In this document: in pieces, positions 61,999-64,000 of the stretch
Position numbering within the stretch: the first letter of the stretch is position 1
Layout of the letters: the number at the start of each line of letters is the position of its first letter
Source of the DNA: an uncultured Thalassolituus sp.
GTDB taxonomy: Bacteria > Pseudomonadota > Gammaproteobacteria > Pseudomonadales > Oceanobacteraceae
Direction: 5' to 3'
NCBI GenBank assembly: GCA_913061435.1
Contig: CAJXUK010000008.1
Location: 32,375 to 96,374 of the forward strand
DNA length: 64,000 bases
Made by a program: the position numbers and the translations under genes
The notes under the pieces: model-generated
Databases searched by the model: none
Told to the model about the DNA's origin: nothing
Seen by the model: the letters and a program-made list of their open reading frames with translations, nothing else

Positions 61999-62475
61999 GT
62001 GAAAAAAATCGCTGTTTTTGTTGATGTCCAAAATATCTATTACACCACCCGCGATGCTTATGGTCGCCCGTTTAATTACCGTAAATTATGGGCAAAGTTA
62101 GCTAAACAAGGTGAGATTTTTATAGCAAACGCTTATGCTATTAACAAAGGTGACGATAAGCAGATAAAGTTTCAAGATGCGTTAAAACACATTGGCTTTG
62201 AGGTAAAACTAAAACCTTACATTCAGCGCAGTGACGGCAGTGCTAAAGGTGATTGGGATGTAGGTATTACCATTGATGTTATGGAAGCTGCTGCATCGGA
62301 GATTAATACTGTTGTTTTGTTGTCGGGTGATGGTGACTTTGATTTGTTGTTAAAAAAAATTAAGCAGACGAATGCAATCCATACCGAAGTTTATGGCGTA
62401 CCAAAGCTAACAGCGGGATCGCTAATAGAAGCTGCGGACGAGTTTCATCCAATACAAGCAGATTTGTTATTATAA
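61999..62475 (+). CDS. NYN domain (LabA/DUF88) protein
   Basis: KKIAVFVDVQNIYYTTRDAYG, GDWDVGITIDVMEAA, VVLLSGDGDFDLLLKKI; GTG 61999 start (ORF ATG 61972 lies in terminator stem). Confidence 0.9.
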   Translation: MKKIAVFVDVQNIYYTTRDAYGRPFNYRKLWAKLAKQGEIFIANAYAINKGDDKQIKFQDALKHIGFEVKLKPYIQRSDGSAKGDWDVGITIDVMEAAASEINTVVLLSGDGDFDLLLKKIKQTNAIHTEVYGVPKLTAGSLIEAADEFHPIQADLLL

Positions 62476-62512
62476 AGGTAGCGGTTGGTTTTTTGTAAAG
62501 AGGAGACATAAA

Positions 62513-62851
62513 ATGAAACACCTATTCTTTCGCTTCTCTCTTATTTTATTATTGGTTGGAGTTGCAGGGTGTGGTTTTCAGAAACAATCATTTGATATGC
62601 AAGGTCAGGTAGGTGACATTGGTGATGCTATGGAACATTGCCGGCGCTTTATGACCCACCTTTTGCCCGCCGATTCATACATATACATCGATCAAGCTTC
62701 CAGTCGTGAAACTGAGGATCATTACGATATTTTTTTAGATCTGCACAATCATTATGAAGACGGTTATGGTCAATGTCGTGTGAATAAAAAGGGCTTAATC
62801 ATTTATCACGTGATTCGAGACTTCAATGAGCGTGGGCGTTCGTTTCAGTAG
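62513..62851 (+). CDS. Small hypothetical lipoprotein
   Basis: Good RBS (agaggag) and lipobox LVGVAGCGF. Confidence 0.65.
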   Translation: MKHLFFRFSLILLLVGVAGCGFQKQSFDMQGQVGDIGDAMEHCRRFMTHLLPADSYIYIDQASSRETEDHYDIFLDLHNHYEDGYGQCRVNKKGLIIYHVIRDFNERGRSFQ

Positions 62852-62907
62852 CCGTGATAGGGCTCTGATTAATCTAAATGAATGAGATCAATCAGAGCCG
62901 GTCGAGT

Positions 62908-63900
62908 TTAAAGCTCAGACTTTAACGGCGCATGTTGCTCTGCGTCTAAGCGCGGCCCAAATTGACTCACAACCTTGGCTGCAGCGGCACTGGCTAAGCG
63001 ACCTGCTGCTGCAAAGTCGTGACCATGAGTAATGGCGTACATAAAGGCTCCGGCAAACATATCCCCAGCACCGTTCGAGTCAACAGCCGTTACCTTGTTG
63101 CCCGCAATTTCATGCATTTTTTCGCCGTCAAAAGCAATAGCACCTTTTGCACCTAAGGTGATGGCAAAGGTTTTAGCCAGCGTGCGAATATAAGCAATGG
63201 CATCGTCTAAGTTGTTTGTGTCTGCAAGCAATTTAGCTTCTTCTTCGTTGCAAAATAATAAATCAACGCCATCGCCAATCATTTCTTTAACGCCTTGGTT
63301 AAAAAATTGCGCCATGGCTGGGTCTGAGATGGTTAATGCAGTTTTCACCCCATTTGCTTCGGCTAATTTGCGAACTTTAATGGCTGCAGCGCGTGAAGAG
63401 TCAGAGGTCACTAAGTAGCCTTCAATGTAGACGTATTCAGAGTTTTTTAGTGCGTCTTCATCAATGTGCTTTTGCTCTAAGTTTGTGGTGATGCCTAAAT
63501 AGGTATTCATGGTGCGTTCGGCATCTGGGGTAACCATAACCAAACACTTACCCGTAACACCTGCATCACGGTCTGGGCCTAAATTAGTATCAACACCGGC
63601 CGCAGCCATGTCTTGCATGTAAAAATCGCCGGCTTCATCATTGGCTACGTTACAGGTATAAAAGGTGTTGGCACCAAAATAACTGGCACCAATAATAGTA
63701 TTAGCCGCACTGCCACCACACGCGCGTTTTTTAAGACCAAAACGCTCGTTTAATGTTTGTAAACGCTCGGCTAATTGATCTTCTTCGATCAGAGTCATCA
63801 TGCCTTTTTCAATATTCAAGTCAGAGAAAAAGCTGTCTTCAACTTCAAACTCTTTATCAACCAATGCGTTACCGATGCCATAAATATGATACTTAGCCAT
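62908..63900 (-). CDS. PfkB family sugar/adenosine kinase
   Basis: GGSAANTIIGASYFGA, DSNGAGDMFAGAFMYAIT. Confidence 0.9.
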   Translation of the reverse strand: MAKYHIYGIGNALVDKEFEVEDSFFSDLNIEKGMMTLIEEDQLAERLQTLNERFGLKKRACGGSAANTIIGASYFGANTFYTCNVANDEAGDFYMQDMAAAGVDTNLGPDRDAGVTGKCLVMVTPDAERTMNTYLGITTNLEQKHIDEDALKNSEYVYIEGYLVTSDSSRAAAIKVRKLAEANGVKTALTISDPAMAQFFNQGVKEMIGDGVDLLFCNEEEAKLLADTNNLDDAIAYIRTLAKTFAITLGAKGAIAFDGEKMHEIAGNKVTAVDSNGAGDMFAGAFMYAITHGHDFAAAGRLASAAAAKVVSQFGPRLDAEQHAPLKSEL

Positions 63901-64000
63901 GTTTTTATCTCTAAAGTGAAAGGGAAAAATATTTTATGTGCTGCAGTTTAAAAGAAGCCGTCACTTAAAAGAAGGGCTTGCACGGAGTTAGTTAGTCATT

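Noticed and set aside
1-64000. Mobile element, prophage, toxin-antitoxin or defence island
   Set aside because: No transposase, integrase, phage structural, nuclease-defence or CRISPR signature recognised; the pentapeptide-repeat and NYN proteins alone are not sufficient.

Overview
This 64 kb window looks like a chromosomal segment of a marine-type gammaproteobacterium. Gene content and order suggest the Oceanospirillales/Pseudomonadales sphere; this is inference, with no search run. The left part (about 2-10 kb) carries a familiar block: HAD hydrolase, rppH, ptsP, TauE-family permease, lgt, thyA, folA. Other housekeeping genes are ilvE, glnE, ilvD, epmB-efp-epmA and polB. No rRNA, tRNA, CRISPR array, transposase or prophage was recognised. 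The most interesting parts are: (1) a divergent, apparently Fur-controlled iron locus at 52.4-61.9 kb (two imelysins, a DUF1111 di-haem protein, a Tat-signal DUF1513 protein, a lipoprotein di-haem peroxidase and a TonB receptor), with a third imelysin at the left edge; (2) a ZnuD-like TonB receptor with two His/Asp/Glu-rich loops, preceded by a His-rich small membrane protein and a Zur-box-like palindrome; (3) a stand-alone eukaryotic-type (yeast HIS6-like) HisA; (4) a FimX-like degenerate GGDEF/EAL protein next to a PilZ-like protein, and a second degenerate GGDEF response regulator; (5) a terminator nested in a 12-bp inverted repeat over the plsC start; (6) a soluble chemoreceptor with a CZB zinc-binding domain.
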